DNA from: Methylotenera_A sp031417915
GTDB lineage: Bacteria > Pseudomonadota > Gammaproteobacteria > Burkholderiales > Methylophilaceae
NCBI GenBank assembly: GCA_031417915.1
Contig: JANOWN010000011.1
Coordinates: forward strand, 1-64,000
Direction: 5' to 3'
Length of the DNA: 64,000 nt
The notes below the pieces were generated by a model. It was given only the letters and a program-made list of their open reading frames with translations. It did not search any database and was not told where the DNA came from. Below, piece after piece: positions 52,962 through 61,526 of this stretch (its first letter is position 1; each line of letters begins with the position of its first letter). Both the position numbers and the translations under genes were made by a program.

Positions 52962-54105
52962 GACAATTGTTATTGTAGGCAGTGGGCCAGTGGGTAGTGT
53001 TTTAGCGCTGGCGCTGCAACAGAAAAATATTCCTTTCATTATGCTAGAAGCGCGCGCAAAAGGCGCTTCGCATAAAGATAAACGCGCATTGGCGCTGTCT
53101 TATGGCAGCAGATTAATCCTCGAAAAACTCGGTGTTTGGGACGCGGTCGAGGCAAAAGCGACGGCAATCAATACTATTCACATCTCACAACGCGGTGGGC
53201 TTGGGCGCACTAAACTCAATGCGGCAGACCACAATTTACCTGCAATTGGCTATGTGCTGCCCTATGGCGCGCTGACGCAGGCCTTGGATACAAACTTAGA
53301 TGAAAAGCAAGTGCAATACGAGGCGGAAGCCATGGAAATCAAGCCTAGCGAGCCATTTGCACAAGTTGTTTTTAATCAACAGAACGAAGTGAAAGCTTTA
53401 GAAAGTGCGCTGCTGGTGATTGCCGATGGTGGCCGCAGCTTGGGCGAAATTGATGGCATTGAACGCGAAACCAAGGAATACGGCCACGATGCGCTGGTGA
53501 CAAAAGTGCGCGCTGAATTACCGCACAACAATGTCGCATATGAGCGCTTTACGCCGCAAGGCCCAATGGCGCTTTTACCTAATGGCTCTCGCGACTTCTC
53601 TTTAGTTTGGACTGGCCTGCAGACCAATATCCATGCGCTTGCTGGCTTGGATGATTTAGAGTTTTTAAAGCAATTACATAAAGCTTTTGGCGATCGCGTT
53701 GGCAAGTTTTTGAGTGTGGAAAAGCGCATGTGTTTTCCGCTTAAACTCAGCACAATTAAGCCAGCCACTGCGCCACATCTGGCCGTGATTGGTAACGCCG
53801 CACAAACCATGCACCCAGTTGCTGGGCAAGGTTTTAATGTGGGTTTGCGTGACGCGTTGACGCTGGCAGATTTAATCACCAATGAATCAGCAACCGAGCT
53901 GGGATCCGCACCAATGCTAGCGGCTTACAGTAAGCTGCGTAGCCGCGATGTGAAAGGCGGCGTACTATTTACAGATTTGCTAGTCAATGTGTTTGGCAAC
54001 GAAATCATCGGCCTGCAAGCCGCACGGGGATTGGGTCTTGGCGCACTCGAATTAATGATGCCAATCAAAAACAGGTTGGTTTGCAAAATGAGTTTTGGCA
54101 AATGA
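52954..54105 (+). CDS. ubiH: 2-octaprenyl-6-methoxyphenol hydroxylase-like UbiH
   Basis: This is a flavin monooxygenase of ubiquinone synthesis. The 383-residue protein has the FAD motif GSGPVGSVLALAL (about 8-20), ADGGRS and GNAAQTMHPVAGQGFNVGLRDA (FAD/ribityl-binding; GD replaced by GN). A palindromic repeat copy encodes GLQTNIHALAG (53613-53646) without apparent change of length. Its stop overlaps the next FAD hydroxylase gene by ATGA. UbiH follows by position and sequence, but the exact ring position hydroxylated is inferred. Confidence 0.9.
   Translation: MAETIVIVGSGPVGSVLALALQQKNIPFIMLEARAKGASHKDKRALALSYGSRLILEKLGVWDAVEAKATAINTIHISQRGGLGRTKLNAADHNLPAIGYVLPYGALTQALDTNLDEKQVQYEAEAMEIKPSEPFAQVVFNQQNEVKALESALLVIADGGRSLGEIDGIERETKEYGHDALVTKVRAELPHNNVAYERFTPQGPMALLPNGSRDFSLVWTGLQTNIHALAGLDDLEFLKQLHKAFGDRVGKFLSVEKRMCFPLKLSTIKPATAPHLAVIGNAAQTMHPVAGQGFNVGLRDALTLADLITNESATELGSAPMLAAYSKLRSRDVKGGVLFTDLLVNVFGNEIIGLQAARGLGLGALELMMPIKNRLVCKMSFGK
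53613..53646 (+). repeat. 34-bp palindromic repeat, copy in ubiH
   Basis: Left arm GGCCTGCAGACC and core AATATCCATGCG intact; right arm CTTGCTGGC partly diverged. Read in frame as LQTNIHALAG. Confidence 0.7.
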
Positions 54106-55271
54106 CGAAAATGATAGACGCCGATATTATTGTAGTTGGCGCTGGCTTGGTGGGCTTATCCGCCACTATTGCGCTTGCAAAACAGCACAAAAAAGTGGTT
54201 TTGGTGGACGCTAAAAAACCAGAAATCACCAAACAATCTGCCTGGGATGAACGTATTTACGCACTTACACCTGGCTCGGAAGCTTGGTTGGAGAGTTTGG
54301 AAGTTTGGCAGCATGTAGATGCAAGCCGCGTGAATGCGATTCATGCGATGCATTTGTGGGATGATAATAATGAAAAATTGGTGTTGAGCGACAATGATGC
54401 CAATTTGTCAAAATTGGGCGTGATTGTTGAAAATCAAAACTTGATGCATGCGCTTTGGCAACAAATAAATGCCTTAGATGTGACCGTGATCACAGACGTG
54501 AAATGTTCATATTTGGAGAATACAATTCATAATGTTGCGCTGGGTTTAGCAGATAACACGAAAATTTCTTCAAGGTTACTAATCGCTGCAGATAGCGTGA
54601 ATTCTTGGGTTCGGGGGCAAGCAGGAATTACTGTGAAGCAAAAAAACTTTTATCAAACTGCAATCGTAGCGAATTTTTTAGCTGAAAAAAGTCATCAAAA
54701 TATTGCAAGGCAATGGTTTGCGCCTCACGAAACCTTGGCTTTGTTGCCGTTAGTCGGGAAAAATGTATCGTTAGTCTGGTCGGTGTTAACCGAAACGGCC
54801 GATGAGCTGTTAAGGTTGTCAAGTGATGCACTGGCAGAAAAGGTTGCACAGCAAGCTAAGTATGCGCTTGGCGATTTACAGCCAATAGGCAAAACACTTT
54901 CGTTTGCGCTGAATCAGCAAACCCCAACGCAGCTCATCGCGGAGCGTGTGGTGTTGGTGGGGGATGCGGCACACCAGATTCACCCGATGGCTGGACAGGG
55001 TGTGAATGTGGGCTTTAGAGATGTGATGGCGATTGAAGCGCTTATTGCAAATGCGCATGGCATGCGAGATATTGGCGAATTTGCGTTTTTACGGCAATAT
55101 GAGCGCGTGCGCGGCATGGATATTGCCACAATGAATATGTTGACGACAGGGCTAGATTACTTGTTTGCGAGTGATAGCGTGATGGTTAAAAAGGCTACAA
55201 ATTGGGGTTTGCGGCAACTAAATGGCCAAAGGACAATCAAAAAATTATTAATACAACAAGCGACTGCATAA
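54102..55271 (+). CDS. second UbiH/UbiI/UbiF-family FAD monooxygenase
   Basis: The 389-residue protein has the FAD motif VVGAGLVGLSATIAL and GDAAHQIHPMAGQGVNVGFRDV, typical of ubiquinone hydroxylases. It is a paralogue of the preceding gene and overlaps it by ATGA, so both are made together. It may perform a second ring hydroxylation; which one (C1, C5 or C6) cannot be decided from sequence alone. ATG at 54102 is preferred to the upstream in-frame ATG at 54081 inside ubiH. Confidence 0.9.
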   Translation: MTKMIDADIIVVGAGLVGLSATIALAKQHKKVVLVDAKKPEITKQSAWDERIYALTPGSEAWLESLEVWQHVDASRVNAIHAMHLWDDNNEKLVLSDNDANLSKLGVIVENQNLMHALWQQINALDVTVITDVKCSYLENTIHNVALGLADNTKISSRLLIAADSVNSWVRGQAGITVKQKNFYQTAIVANFLAEKSHQNIARQWFAPHETLALLPLVGKNVSLVWSVLTETADELLRLSSDALAEKVAQQAKYALGDLQPIGKTLSFALNQQTPTQLIAERVVLVGDAAHQIHPMAGQGVNVGFRDVMAIEALIANAHGMRDIGEFAFLRQYERVRGMDIATMNMLTTGLDYLFASDSVMVKKATNWGLRQLNGQRTIKKLLIQQATA

Positions 55272-55292
55272 GTGGCTGAATAGAAAGAAAAA

Positions 55293-56018
55293 ATGAGATT
55301 AACTTTAAAAAAATTAGCGGTAGTTTCTTTATTGGCAATAAGCCAGTTTGCGCTCGCAGATGAAGCCAGCCTTAAAAAAGCCATTGAGGCGGCTTACCCG
55401 AAATTTAAAGTGGAAAGTGTCATCAAAACGCCTTATGCAGGCTTGTACGAGGTTTTTATGGGCGGGCAAATTGTTTATACCGATGAAAAGCTGACTTTTT
55501 TAATCGCTGAAGGCCGCTTGGTTGACCCGAAAACTAAAAAAGATGTGACGGGTGAGCGCATGGAGGAGCTGACTAAGGTTGATTTTAATAGCTTGCCGCT
55601 AGAGCAAGCTATTAAAGTAGTTAAAGGAAACGGCAGTCGCAAATTAGTCGTGTTTTCTGATGTGGATTGTCCATTTTGTAAGAAGTTAGAACAAAATGAA
55701 TTAACAAATATTGATAATGTGACGGTCTATACATTTTTATACCCCATTGAGCAATTACACCCTGACGCAGCGAATAAATCGAAGTCGATTTGGTGTGCGA
55801 GCAATCGCGTAAAAGCTTGGAATGACTGGATATTTAATAACAAACTACCTGCATCAGCTGCAAATTGCGAGGTACCGTTAGAGCGTGTGGGCGAGCTGGC
55901 GCGCAAAATGGGCGTAACCAGCACACCAACGCTAATTTTCTCAGATGGCAGACGTATGCTAGGCGCGCAGCCGTATAAAGAGATTGAAAAGTATTTGTTA
56001 GCGGCTGCTAAAAAATAA
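55293..56018 (+). CDS. dsbC: thiol:disulfide interchange protein DsbC
   Basis: DsbC is the periplasmic disulfide isomerase, kept reduced by DsbD. The 241-residue protein has a signal peptide (SQFALA), an N-terminal dimerisation domain, and a thioredoxin domain with CPFC in SDVDCPFCKKLE and the cis-proline TSTPTLIFSDG. It follows the ubiquinone hydroxylases and is terminated by a strong bidirectional hairpin. Confidence 0.95.
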   Translation: MRLTLKKLAVVSLLAISQFALADEASLKKAIEAAYPKFKVESVIKTPYAGLYEVFMGGQIVYTDEKLTFLIAEGRLVDPKTKKDVTGERMEELTKVDFNSLPLEQAIKVVKGNGSRKLVVFSDVDCPFCKKLEQNELTNIDNVTVYTFLYPIEQLHPDAANKSKSIWCASNRVKAWNDWIFNNKLPASAANCEVPLERVGELARKMGVTSTPTLIFSDGRRMLGAQPYKEIEKYLLAAAKK

Positions 56019-56030
56019 GCTGAGTAGAAT

Positions 56031-56070
56031 AAAAAAAGGGTGAAATTCTTGTGGAATTTCCCCCTTTTTT
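56031..56070. terminator. bidirectional terminator dsbC / pilC
   Basis: AAAAAAGGGTGAAATTC pairs with GAATTTCCCCCTTTTTT around TTGTG; one base is mismatched. It carries A and T runs at both ends, serving the converging dsbC and pilC genes. Confidence 0.9.
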
Positions 56071-56084
56071 GCGAGTAATTGAGA

Positions 56085-57299
56085 CTATCCTACTGCCGCA
56101 CCCATTTTGAATATTGGCATGTACATGGCAACCACTAAGCCACCAATTATAGTGCCTAACACTACCATAATCACGGGTTCCATTAAGCTGGACATGGCAT
56201 CTACCGCATCATCTACCTCAGCCTCATAAAAGTCAGCGACTTTACTGAGCATAGAATCTAGTGCGCCAGACTCTTCACCAATTGCCGTCATCTGTAACAC
56301 CATGTTTGGAAATACTTGCGCATTTTGCATGGCAACAGTCAGGCTGGTGCCCGTGCTAATTTCACTTTGAATTCTTTTAGTGGCATCGTAATACACACGA
56401 TTTCCCGAGGCTCCAGCTACAGAATCCAATGCTTCAACTAATGGTACGCCAGCAGAGAACATGGTTGACAGTGTACGTGCAAATCTTGCAATGGTCGCTT
56501 TGCGAATGATCTCACCAATAATGGGCAGTTTAAGCATGAGCCTGTCCATGGTGGATTGCATTTTTTCAGAACGCTTCCAAGTGTAGAAGAAGAACCACAA
56601 GCCGCCGCCAATGGAGCCAAAAATGGCCCACCAGTAAGATACAAAAAATTCAGAAATGGCCATTACAAATAAAGTTGGACCAGGCAAGTCGGCACCAAAG
56701 CTAGAAAACAATTCCTTAAATGCAGGGATGACAAAAATCATGATGACTGCAACAATGGCAAAGGCCACCACAATAATTGAAATTGGATAAAACAAGGCAG
56801 ACTTAATCTTGCCTTTGATAGCCATAATTTTTTCTTTGTATGTCGCTAAGCGGTCAAGCAAAGTATCTAAAATACCTGCTTGTTCGCCAGCGCCAACTAA
56901 GTTGCAAAATAGATTATCAAAATACAGTGGATATTTGCGGAAAGAGGCGCTTAAGCTACTACCAGTTTCTACATCGGCTTTAATATCGCCGAGTAATTTG
57001 GCAACTGCAGGATTGCTATGACCTTTGCCAACAATATCAAAAGCTTGCAGTAATGGCACGCCAGCTTTCATCATGGTGGCGAGTTGGCGCGTAAATAGCG
57101 TTATGTCTTTATCAGTAACTTTGCCTTTACTGGCAAATGCGCTCTGTTTTTTAACTTTAGTAACAGTAATGCCTTGGCGCCTGAGCGTTGCGCTGACGAA
57201 GGAGTCGCCCGCGGCGCGCATTTCGCCCTTAATGACTTTACCTTTTTTATCTTTACCTTCCCAAAGGTAGGTAATTTGTTTAGTTGCTGTCGCTGCCAT
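56085..57299 (-). CDS. pilC: type IV pilus inner-membrane platform protein PilC
   Basis: PilC is the inner-membrane platform of the type IV pilus, turned by PilB to assemble pilin. The 404-residue protein has two GspF domains (about 70-195 and 275-395) with membrane helices, and the conserved FTRQLATMMKAGVPLLQAF and FARTLSTMFSAGVPLVEAL repeats. It follows pilB by 57 bases on the minus strand with an AAGGA ribosome site. pilD, which often follows, is absent; dsbC converges instead. Confidence 0.95.
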   Translation of the reverse strand: MAATATKQITYLWEGKDKKGKVIKGEMRAAGDSFVSATLRRQGITVTKVKKQSAFASKGKVTDKDITLFTRQLATMMKAGVPLLQAFDIVGKGHSNPAVAKLLGDIKADVETGSSLSASFRKYPLYFDNLFCNLVGAGEQAGILDTLLDRLATYKEKIMAIKGKIKSALFYPISIIVVAFAIVAVIMIFVIPAFKELFSSFGADLPGPTLFVMAISEFFVSYWWAIFGSIGGGLWFFFYTWKRSEKMQSTMDRLMLKLPIIGEIIRKATIARFARTLSTMFSAGVPLVEALDSVAGASGNRVYYDATKRIQSEISTGTSLTVAMQNAQVFPNMVLQMTAIGEESGALDSMLSKVADFYEAEVDDAVDAMSSLMEPVIMVVLGTIIGGLVVAMYMPIFKMGAAVG

Positions 57300-57356
57300 A
57301 TTGCATCCTTAGTTAAATATGCAAATTCAGTTTAAATTTTATTATTTATTGCGTTT

Positions 57357-59072
57357 TTATTCATTGGTGCACGACTCTACTTCAGCCATTGAAGTTAAGC
57401 CTTGCATCGCCTTAAGCACACCAGATCGGCGCAAATCATTCACGCCTTCTAGTTTTGCTTGGTCGGCAATGTCGTGCGCTGTGCCGTGCTTCATGATAAT
57501 GCGCGAAATCGCGTCGGTCACAGGCATCACTTGATAGATGCCGACACGGCCCTTGTAGCCATTATTGCATAGTTCACAGCCGTCTTCTTTTGGGCCATAC
57601 AGTTGAAATTTTTCTTTAAAGTCTTCCTCGATAAAGCCAACTTCCAGTAAGGCTTCTTTTGGGATTTCGATGGGCACTTTACAGTTCTTGCATAGTCTGC
57701 GAGCTAGGCGCTGTGCGGTGATTAGCGATACCGCAGAGGCAATATTAAACGGCGCAACGCCCATATTCATCAAGCGGGTGAGCGTGGCTGGCGCATCGTT
57801 GGTGTGCAAAGTAGAAAGTACCATATGACCAGTCGATGCAGCTTTAATCGCCATATCGGCAGTTTCTAAATCGCGAATTTCACCAATCATGATAATGTCA
57901 GGATCTTGCCGTAAAAATGATTTTAGCGCCACCGCAAATGTAAGGCCTTGCTTATCGTTCACATTCACTTGGTTGATGCCAGCCAGTGGAATTTCGCAAG
58001 GGTCTTCCGCCGTTGCAATATTCACACCAGGATTATTTAAAATATTTAGACAAGTGTAAAGCGAAACCGTTTTACCAGAGCCAGTGGGCCCAGTCACCAA
58101 CACCAAACCATATGGGCGGCTGACGGCAGATAGCAACGCATCTTTTTGTGCTGGCTCATAGCCGAGCGCTTCAATACCAAGCGTGGCGCTGGTTGGATCC
58201 AAAATACGCATCACGATTTTTTCGCCGTGAATCAGCGGCAGCGTACTCACGCGGAAATCAATGGTGCGGCTCTTAGAGAGCACCAATTTCATGCGGCCAT
58301 CTTGCGGAATGCGCTTTTCAGAAATATCTAGGCTGGAAATCACCTTAATGCGTGAAGCCAGTTTATCTTTAATGGCTAGTGGCGGCTGCGCAACTTCTTT
58401 CAAGATGCCATCAACGCGATAACGAATGCGGTAAAACTTCTCATAGGGTTCAAAATGCAAGTCGGATGCGCCTATGTTGATGGCGTCTAGCAGCATTTTA
58501 TTTAAAAATTTAACAACTGGCGCATCGTCAACTTCTTGGGTATCGGCTTCTATTTCCTCATCACCAGAGCCCATATCAAGGTCAAAATCGCCGTCGGTAT
58601 CTAGCGAAGTCATTGAAGTATCTTTAGACTCAACTATTCTGTCTATCCATTTACCCAGCTTGTCATCTTCTACCACCACTGGTGAGAGTGTCATGCCCAT
58701 TTGGAACTGAACGCTATCTAAAGCATGCAAATTAGTGGGGTCAGAAATGGCCACAAATAACACGTTGTTTTGATTGCGTAATGCAATCACACGATTGGCT
58801 TGCATCAGTTTTAAATCGATGGATTTAACAGGCAAATAATCTGCGTTGAAGGCGTCTAGATTGAGGTATGGAAATCCAAAAGAGCGCGAAGAAGTTTCGG
58901 CAATTTTCTCGGCAGAAATTTTTCTGCTGAGAATAGCTTGTGTTACAAAAGGACTCTTAACCGTGTTGGCTTGCCCTTGAATAATATTGGCTTCGCTTTC
59001 GGTGAGCAAATTCTCTTGCACCAACATACGCGCAAGACCACTTAATTTGATAAATGTTGCTGTTGCCGCCAT
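57357..59072 (-). CDS. pilB: type IV pilus assembly ATPase PilB
   Basis: PilB is the cytoplasmic hexameric ATPase that powers pilus extension. The 571-residue protein has an N-terminal MshEN/GspE-N domain, Walker A GPTGSGKT, the Asp and His boxes (GEIRDLETADMA, STLHTNDAPATLTRL), and a zinc-binding CKNC...CELCNNGY. Start preceded by GGTGAG. Functional type IV pili are compatible with natural transformation, relevant to the repeat family seen here. Confidence 0.96.
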   Translation of the reverse strand: MAATATFIKLSGLARMLVQENLLTESEANIIQGQANTVKSPFVTQAILSRKISAEKIAETSSRSFGFPYLNLDAFNADYLPVKSIDLKLMQANRVIALRNQNNVLFVAISDPTNLHALDSVQFQMGMTLSPVVVEDDKLGKWIDRIVESKDTSMTSLDTDGDFDLDMGSGDEEIEADTQEVDDAPVVKFLNKMLLDAINIGASDLHFEPYEKFYRIRYRVDGILKEVAQPPLAIKDKLASRIKVISSLDISEKRIPQDGRMKLVLSKSRTIDFRVSTLPLIHGEKIVMRILDPTSATLGIEALGYEPAQKDALLSAVSRPYGLVLVTGPTGSGKTVSLYTCLNILNNPGVNIATAEDPCEIPLAGINQVNVNDKQGLTFAVALKSFLRQDPDIIMIGEIRDLETADMAIKAASTGHMVLSTLHTNDAPATLTRLMNMGVAPFNIASAVSLITAQRLARRLCKNCKVPIEIPKEALLEVGFIEEDFKEKFQLYGPKEDGCELCNNGYKGRVGIYQVMPVTDAISRIIMKHGTAHDIADQAKLEGVNDLRRSGVLKAMQGLTSMAEVESCTNE

Positions 59073-59420
59073 TAGTAATTACTCACCTTATTTTAGCTTT
59101 TAATCTAGTTAATTATCTATTGTATTTAAACTATTGTAATTAAACAATATTTTTAAAACATTAACAATATTTTAGTTTGATGTAATAATGCACTTTAACA
59201 TTTTTTTTGTAAAGAAATTGCTGCTTTTTTTACAATTTTTAATCTATATTTAATGGAAATGGTTGTTTTTTATGCAACATAAAGTAAACACACTTGACTT
59301 TTTATAATCCGTCACCTATAAAGTGCATAGGTGTTTGAATCTTTTAGCTTTAATTTTTAGAATCAAACGTTTTGGGGCGCAAGCTCTGGGGTAAATAACT
59401 TGTTATGTAAGGATGTTGAA
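59073..59420. other. AT-rich non-coding region between pilB and the cold-shock gene
   Basis: This 348-base stretch has no credible reading frame. It is very AT-rich with several T runs and contains the predicted cold-shock promoter near its right end (59294-59322). The left part should hold the pilB promoter, but no well-spaced pair of hexamers was identified with confidence. No hairpin large enough to be a terminator was seen. Confidence 0.6.
59294..59322 (+). promoter_or_regulatory. predicted promoter of the cold-shock gene
   Basis: TTGACT (59294-59299), a 17-base spacer and TATAAA (59317-59322). Transcription would start near 59329, leaving a leader of about 90 bases before the ATG, a length suited to leader-mediated cold regulation known for csp genes. 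Confidence 0.55.
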
Positions 59421-59624
59421 ATGGCACTAGGCACCGTAAAATGGTTTAATGATTCAAAAGGCTTTGGTTTTATTACGCCAGATGATGGTGGCGATGATTT
59501 ATTCGCGCATTTTTCTGCGATTGTAGAAGCGGGTTACAAAAGTCTAAAAGAAGGTCAGCGCGTGAGCTTTGAAGTGACGGAAGGCCCAAAAGGCAAGCAA
59601 GCTTCCAATATACAAAAAGCATAA
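59421..59624 (+). CDS. cold-shock domain protein (Csp family)
   Basis: This is a single-stranded nucleic-acid-binding protein of 67 residues with RNP1 KGFGFIT and RNP2 LFAHFSAI. It begins MALGTVKWFND in family-typical form; an in-frame upstream start at 59400 is rejected because the shorter form has GGATGTTGAA as ribosome site and family length. A terminator follows. Confidence 0.95.
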   Translation: MALGTVKWFNDSKGFGFITPDDGGDDLFAHFSAIVEAGYKSLKEGQRVSFEVTEGPKGKQASNIQKA

Positions 59625-59637
59625 ATTTTTCAAAGTC

Positions 59638-59676
59638 TTAAAATTAAAAGGCTCGTACTACGAGCTTTTTAATTTC
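59638..59676. terminator. terminator after the cold-shock gene
   Basis: AAATTAAAAGGCTCG pairs with CGAGCTTTTTAATTT around a short loop, with A/T runs on both sides. It can work in both directions and lies before a palindromic repeat copy and the convergent icd gene. Confidence 0.85.
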
Positions 59677-59686
59677 TAAAATAATC

Positions 59687-59722
59687 GGCCTGTGACCCGC
59701 ATGGATATTGGTCTGCAGAGCA
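59687..59722 (-). repeat. 34-bp palindromic repeat, copy between the cold-shock gene and icd
   Basis: Arms GGCCTGTGACCC and GGTCTGCAGAGCA flank the loop GCATGGATATT. It again sits between converging genes, next to a separate intrinsic terminator, so termination is not its only possible role. Confidence 0.78.
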
Positions 59723-59743
59723 TTATGCAGAATAAACAATTGC

Positions 59744-60982
59744 TTAAATGTGTTTGATAATTTCATCACCAAATTCTGCTGTCCCCACTTGCGTGGCGCC
59801 TTCCATTTGACCCGAAAAATCGCCCGTCACACGCTTTGAAATAATCGCTTTTTTAACACCTTTTAGCATCAAATCTGCCGCTTCCAGCCAGCCCATGTGG
59901 CGTAACATCATCTCGGCCGAGAGAATAATCGAGCTAGGATTAGCCAAATTTTTGCCAGCAATTTTCGGCGCTGTGCCGTGCGTGGCTTCAAACATCGCCA
60001 CCGTGTCGCTTAAATTCGCACCTGGTGCAATGCCAATGCCGCCCACTTGCGCCGCCAGCGCGTCGCTTATGTAATCGCCGTTTAAGTTGGTGGCGCACAC
60101 TACGTCGTAATCGCTTGAGTACAACAAAATTTCTTGCAAAAACGCGTCGGCGATACAATCTTTAATAACTATTCCGTTAGCCAATTTGCACCAAGGTCCG
60201 CCGTCAATTTCCACTGCGCCAAATTCCTCTTTAGCTACTTGATAGCCCCAATCTCTAAAGCCACCTTCGGTGAACTTCATGATATTGCCTTTGTGAGTGA
60301 TCGTTACCGATTTACGGTTGTTATCAATGGCATATTGAATCGCCTTGCGAATGAGGCGGCTGCTTCCTTCTGGCGATATTGGCTTGATGCCAATCGCACA
60401 ATTTTCGGGAAAGCGAATTTTCTTACGCACACCCATATCGCTTAAAAATTGAATGACTTTATCGGCTTCATCGGTACCAGCCGCCCACTCAATGCCGGCG
60501 TAAATATCTTCGGTATTTTCTCTAAAAATCACCATATCGGTTTTTTCAGGATGTTTTACTGGGCTGGGCACGCCAGTAAAATATTGCACTGGACGCAAAC
60601 ATACATATAAATCAAGCTCTTGGCGCATCGTGACGTTGAGCGAGCGTATGCCCCCGCCGACAGGCGTCGTCAACGGACCTTTGATTGAAATCACATAGTC
60701 GCGCAGCGCCTGCATGGTCTCGGCGGGGAGCCAAGTGTTGGCATCGTACATTTTTGTGGCTTTTTCACCTGCATAAACTTCCATCCAAGCAATTTGCCGC
60801 TTGCCGCCGTAGGCCTTGTTCACAGCGGCATTCACCACTTTTTGCATGGGCGGCGTAATATCAACTCCTATGCCATCGCCCTCAATAAATGGGATAATCG
60901 GATTGTGCGGCACCTTGAGCGAGTTATCGGCGTTGACGGTGATTTTTTCGCCGCTAGTGGGTATATTTATTTTTGAAGCCAT
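59744..60982 (-). CDS. icd: isocitrate dehydrogenase [NADP+]
   Basis: Icd oxidatively decarboxylates isocitrate to 2-oxoglutarate in the TCA cycle. The 412-residue protein shows IPFIEGDGIGVDIT, the regulatory-type serine in GGGIRSLNVTMRQ, and NLNGDYISDALAAQVGGIG. The start at 60980-60982 (ATAGGATATGCA before it) gives the family N-terminus; a longer frame to 61063 overlaps the divergent rluE gene and is rejected. Confidence 0.96.
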   Translation of the reverse strand: MASKINIPTSGEKITVNADNSLKVPHNPIIPFIEGDGIGVDITPPMQKVVNAAVNKAYGGKRQIAWMEVYAGEKATKMYDANTWLPAETMQALRDYVISIKGPLTTPVGGGIRSLNVTMRQELDLYVCLRPVQYFTGVPSPVKHPEKTDMVIFRENTEDIYAGIEWAAGTDEADKVIQFLSDMGVRKKIRFPENCAIGIKPISPEGSSRLIRKAIQYAIDNNRKSVTITHKGNIMKFTEGGFRDWGYQVAKEEFGAVEIDGGPWCKLANGIVIKDCIADAFLQEILLYSSDYDVVCATNLNGDYISDALAAQVGGIGIAPGANLSDTVAMFEATHGTAPKIAGKNLANPSSIILSAEMMLRHMGWLEAADLMLKGVKKAIISKRVTGDFSGQMEGATQVGTAEFGDEIIKHI

Positions 60983-60995
60983 TGCATATCCTAAT

Positions 60996-61526
60996 ATGAT
61001 TTTATTATTTAATAAGCCGTTTAACGTCGTGTGCCAATTTACTGCGCATGAGAAGCATCCCACGTTAAAAGACTTTATTCACATCCCCAATATCTACGCG
61101 GCTGGGCGCTTAGATACCGATTCTGAAGGTTTGCTTATTTTAACCGATGATGGCGTATTGCAACACAAAATATGCCACCCAAAATATAAAGAAACTAAAA
61201 CTTACTGGGCACAGGTAGAAGGCGCGCCTGGTGATGACGACTTAAAACCTTTGCGAATCGGCGTGGATTTAGGCGATTTTGTGACGCAACCTGCACAAGT
61301 GCGCATCATCGCACAGCCTCATGGATTATGGCTAAGAGAGCCACCGATTCGTGAACGAAAAGCGATTCCAACGACTTGGATTGAACTTAAAATTTCCGAA
61401 GGAAAAAATCGACAAGTACGCCGTATGACGGCTAAAATAGGTTTTCCAACCTTGCGCTTAATTCGCTACGCCATTGGCAATTACAGCATCGATAATATTG
61501 AAATAGGAAGTTACAAAGCCGTATGA
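60996..61526 (+). CDS. rluE: 23S rRNA pseudouridine(2457) synthase RluE-like
   Basis: The 176-residue protein is a short RsuA-family pseudouridine synthase without the S4 domain: LLFNKPFNVVCQFT, catalytic D in AAGRLDTDSEGLLILTDDG, and EGKNRQVRRMTAKIGFPTLRLIR (in part). ATG at 60996 sits just 13 bases from the divergent icd start; the frame is open further left but that part is antisense to icd. Overlaps the next gene by ATGA. Confidence 0.92.
   Translation: MILLFNKPFNVVCQFTAHEKHPTLKDFIHIPNIYAAGRLDTDSEGLLILTDDGVLQHKICHPKYKETKTYWAQVEGAPGDDDLKPLRIGVDLGDFVTQPAQVRIIAQPHGLWLREPPIRERKAIPTTWIELKISEGKNRQVRRMTAKIGFPTLRLIRYAIGNYSIDNIEIGSYKAV

Noticed and set aside
55084..55100. GGCATGGATATTGCC in the second hydroxylase gene as a further palindromic repeat copy
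   Set aside because: Only the loop matches; neither arm is present, so it may be chance.
60816..60995. Extension of rluE to the left by 60 residues
   Set aside because: The extra part is antisense to icd and unlike RluE; ATG at 60996 gives the family start.
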